The notes below the pieces were generated by a model. The model was not told where the DNA came from. It saw only the letters and a list, made by a program, of their open reading frames with translations, and ran no database searches. From Gemmatimonadaceae bacterium (GTDB taxonomy: Bacteria; Gemmatimonadota; Gemmatimonadetes; Gemmatimonadales; Gemmatimonadaceae): DNA of 64,000 bases. The stretch is from assembly GCA_020846935.1 (NCBI GenBank), contig JADLCY010000001.1, forward strand, positions 186,001 to 250,000, in the 5' to 3' direction. Of the stretch, positions 62,038 through 64,000 are shown piece by piece. Numbering within the stretch: position 1 is the first letter of the stretch; each line of letters starts with the position of its first letter. Made by a program: the position numbers and the translations under genes.

Positions 62038-63707
62038 CGCACACCGTCAGCGTAGACGGTGATCACGCCGGCGTGCGGCATCGTGACGCGGAGCGGTGTC
62101 CCATCCACCGCCACCACGTCGGGGAGATTCTGGTTGTACGGGCCGGCGTGTGTGCCGTAGTTCAACTTGTAACGGCCCGCCGAGATGCCGCGAAGGGTGA
62201 AGGTCGTGGGGCCGGGCACCTGCACCACGATCACGAGGCGCCCCGCGCGGTCGCGGAAGGCGAGCGGACGCACTGCCTCCTCGCTGCTCGTGGCCCCGAT
62301 CCGCGTGGCACCGGGCCGCACGTAGTAGAACACCTGCCGGAGCAATCGGGCGTCGCGAGTGAAGTTGATGCGCGGTTTGGCGGGATCGCGCTGGTTGATC
62401 TGGTAGTACACGCCATCACCGTCGGGATTGTCGCGCATCCCACAGTACCCAAGAGCAAAGCGCTCCCACGCGACGGCATTGGCAATCGTGAGGTCGTCGT
62501 AGAGACTTTCGAAACCGCTGGGGATGTGCTCGAGCATGGCGGGCGCCGCGCCGTCCCTTCGCGCGCGCACGAGAATCTCGCGCAGGGTCGCTCGCGATAC
62601 CCCGGTGTAACGGTGATAGGCCACCTCGGAGATGAGGCCGCGCGCTCCCGGCACGCGCATCATGGCGTCGTAGTACAACGGCGCATTGGACGCCTTCGTG
62701 GTCGACGGACCGATGAATGCCGGACGGTAGCCGCCTGCCCTCAGCCGGCGCGCGACCGCCACCAGCGCGCGTCCCATGTCTTCGCCCGTGTAGGGCGTGT
62801 GCTCGGGTTCGAGGTTCAGTTCCACCGCGTCAGGCACCCAGCCCTCGCGCGAGTGCATGTGATCGAAGATCGCACGAATCAGCTCCGCGTACTCTTCGGG
62901 ATCCTTCATCGTCGGGAACCGCTTGGACGCGTCGCCGAGGTAGAAATCGACGTAGTTCAGGTTCACCGAAAGCGTCTCGCCGCGGGCCAGCATGGCGTTG
63001 CGGATCGGCGTCACCACCTCGTCCATGTGGTGATCGAAGAAGCCCCAGGTGAATCCGGCGGGATTCACGACGAACGGGTCGTCGTTGTCGTTGGCCGCGA
63101 CGAACCAGGTGCGTCGCCACAGGGGATAGTTCAGCCGTCCCGCGCGATAATCGAGGAAGGTGTCGTCGGGGCGTTCGGTGCCCGAACGCGCGGTCGTGCG
63201 CAACCGCGTGATCCCCAACTCGTCGATCGAGCGCGCGATAAGCTCCTGCTTGTAGTTGGCGTACGCCGTCGGGTTGCAATCGAGTTCCCCGAGCTGTCCC
63301 GACGCCTCCCAGGCACGGATCACCTGGTGCTCGACGCGCGGGAACACGTCGACGATGGGCGCGCCGCCGGTGGGCGCAGGCACCACGCGCACGCGAGTCC
63401 GCACGGTCGCGCGATCAACCCTGGCCACGACCTCGGCTTCACCCAACGCGCGCGCCTCGACGCGCCCGCGCGCGTCCACCGTAGCGACGGCCTCGGCGCC
63501 AGAGGTCCACGTGGGCGACGCGTCCGTGATCACCGTCCCGGCGGAGTCATGAAACGTGTGCGTGAGCGTAACGGCGTCGCCCACCTGGAGGACGACCGCG
63601 CCATGGGACTCCATGCCGAAGGTCGCCGGGCCGGGAGGAGCCGGGCGGTCGGCGGCAGGGGCACACGCGAGCACGAAGCCCGCAACACAACACAAGCGAC
63701 GCATCAT
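62034..63707 (-). CDS. lipoprotein glycoside hydrolase-like protein with Big2 domain, paralogue of 41658-43586
   Basis: The protein has 557 residues. A lipobox-like signal (VAGFVLAC, Cys about residue 15) suggests a lipid-anchored periplasmic or outer-membrane protein. One Big2-like domain (about 35-115) precedes the barrel domain. Landmarks are shared with the paralogue: ELNLEPEHTPYTGEDMG, FIGPSTTKASNA, AMLEHIPSGFESLYDD, and FALGYCGMRDNPDGDGVYYQINQ. The C-terminal beta domain is LVIVVQVPGPTTFTLRGI. It starts at tandem Met codons (63707 and 63704). A retaining glycosidase acting on the glycan of the same locus is probable, but activity is inferred. Confidence 0.72.
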   Translation of the reverse strand: MMRRLCCVAGFVLACAPAADRPAPPGPATFGMESHGAVVLQVGDAVTLTHTFHDSAGTVITDASPTWTSGAEAVATVDARGRVEARALGEAEVVARVDRATVRTRVRVVPAPTGGAPIVDVFPRVEHQVIRAWEASGQLGELDCNPTAYANYKQELIARSIDELGITRLRTTARSGTERPDDTFLDYRAGRLNYPLWRRTWFVAANDNDDPFVVNPAGFTWGFFDHHMDEVVTPIRNAMLARGETLSVNLNYVDFYLGDASKRFPTMKDPEEYAELIRAIFDHMHSREGWVPDAVELNLEPEHTPYTGEDMGRALVAVARRLRAGGYRPAFIGPSTTKASNAPLYYDAMMRVPGARGLISEVAYHRYTGVSRATLREILVRARRDGAAPAMLEHIPSGFESLYDDLTIANAVAWERFALGYCGMRDNPDGDGVYYQINQRDPAKPRINFTRDARLLRQVFYYVRPGATRIGATSSEEAVRPLAFRDRAGRLVIVVQVPGPTTFTLRGISAGRYKLNYGTHAGPYNQNLPDVVAVDGTPLRVTMPHAGVITVYADGVR

Positions 63708-63720
63708 CGAAGGGGTTGGC

Positions 63721-64000
63721 TCACCGGCTGTCTTCGAGTGCCCAGATCGCCGAGCGATCGAAGGGGACCACCTCGCGCAACCGCGTCGGGTCGACACCGC
63801 GCAGTCGGCGCGACTCCACGACCGATCGCGCGGTCTCGTCGTTGTCGAACGACGGAATGATGAACAATCGCCCAGGCACTGAATCGCCGTTGACGACGAA
63901 CCGCGCGCGCACCCCGCGCTCCCGCAGGTAGAAGTCCACCGGGCCCTGCGCGCGGAACTGCGCCGCGATCAGGTCATCAGGTCGGAGCCTGACCGCCAGC
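63721..64000 (-). CDS. C-terminal part of a probable membrane glycosyltransferase, truncated by window edge
   Basis: An open frame runs off the window end, so only the last 92 residues are seen. The sequence begins LAVRLRPDDLIAAQF, continues FRAQGPVDFYLRERGVRARFVV and ends RLREVVPFDRSAIWALEDSR. No membrane helices are in the visible part. The soluble tail resembles the C-terminal periplasmic domains of the GT-C proteins in the locus, so the complete gene is probably another GT-C enzyme (inference). It ends 13 bp before the glycosidase gene, on the same strand. Confidence 0.6.
   Translation of the reverse strand, partial: LAVRLRPDDLIAAQFRAQGPVDFYLRERGVRARFVVNGDSVPGRLFIIPSFDNDETARSVVESRRLRGVDPTRLREVVPFDRSAIWALEDSR

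Noticed and set aside
1-64000. tRNA, rRNA, prophage or toxin-antitoxin genes
   Set aside because: I looked through intergenic stretches and found no cloverleaf, rRNA-like sequence, integrase or recognisable toxin-antitoxin pair.

Overview
The window is a GC-rich bacterial chromosome segment with dense, short-spaced or 4-nt-overlapping genes and frequent GTG starts. Gene content (MoxR-type AAA+/VWA pair, cytidylate-kinase-like protein, TAT-type class V aminotransferase, signal-peptide beta-propeller, very large surface-glycan locus) looks most like Gemmatimonadota or a neighbouring phylum. This is an inference from style, as no rRNA or tRNA is present. The first and last genes are cut by the window edges.

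Bases 1-5,000 hold an AAA+ ATPase (5' truncated), an acetyltransferase, a cytidylate-kinase-like protein, an MFS exporter and a VWA-domain protein that probably partners the ATPase. Bases 5,160-9,092 are a compact sulfur/aspartate-family operon: a sigma70-like promoter, a SAM-II-type riboswitch, a terminator-like hairpin, then homoserine dehydrogenase, a threonine-synthase-family PLP enzyme, a CysO-like sulfur-carrier protein ending in Gly-Gly, and a MoeZ-like E1/rhodanese fusion. Control by SAM suggests that the sulfur carrier may feed homocysteine/methionine rather than (or as well as) threonine or cysteine synthesis. This is the most interesting metabolic hypothesis in the window.

Bases 9,168-18,444 are housekeeping and signalling: a MutY-type glycosylase, citrate synthase, a TauE/SafE-type permease, a diguanylate cyclase, an EVE-domain protein, a TAT-signal aminotransferase, and a histidine kinase/sigma54 response-regulator pair. 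A good sigma54 (-24/-12) candidate lies between the regulator and the divergent polysaccharide gene wzc.

Bases 18,873-64,000 are a roughly 45-kb surface-polysaccharide locus. It contains the BY-kinase/co-polymerase, a Wza-like export protein, an initiating sugar transferase, and many GT-A and GT-B glycosyltransferases. Nucleotide-sugar genes include a CDP-glucose branch with a C-methyltransferase. A UbiA-type phosphoribosyl/prenyl transferase, polyprenyl-phosphate GT2 enzymes, two UGM/PPO-like flavoproteins, a Wzx flippase and at least five GT-C-type integral membrane glycosyltransferases complete it. Two paralogous secreted glycosidase-like proteins with Big2 domains are embedded in it. The set as a whole suggests a lipid-linked-sugar-dependent envelope glycan with its own modifying or degrading enzymes. 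Accessory signatures inside the locus include a 77-bp tandem repeat between two convergent paralogous glycosyltransferases, a decayed IS630 transposase, and a small island encoding a secreted 11-cysteine peptide, a DsbA-like thioredoxin frameshifted at its active site, and a beta-propeller protein.
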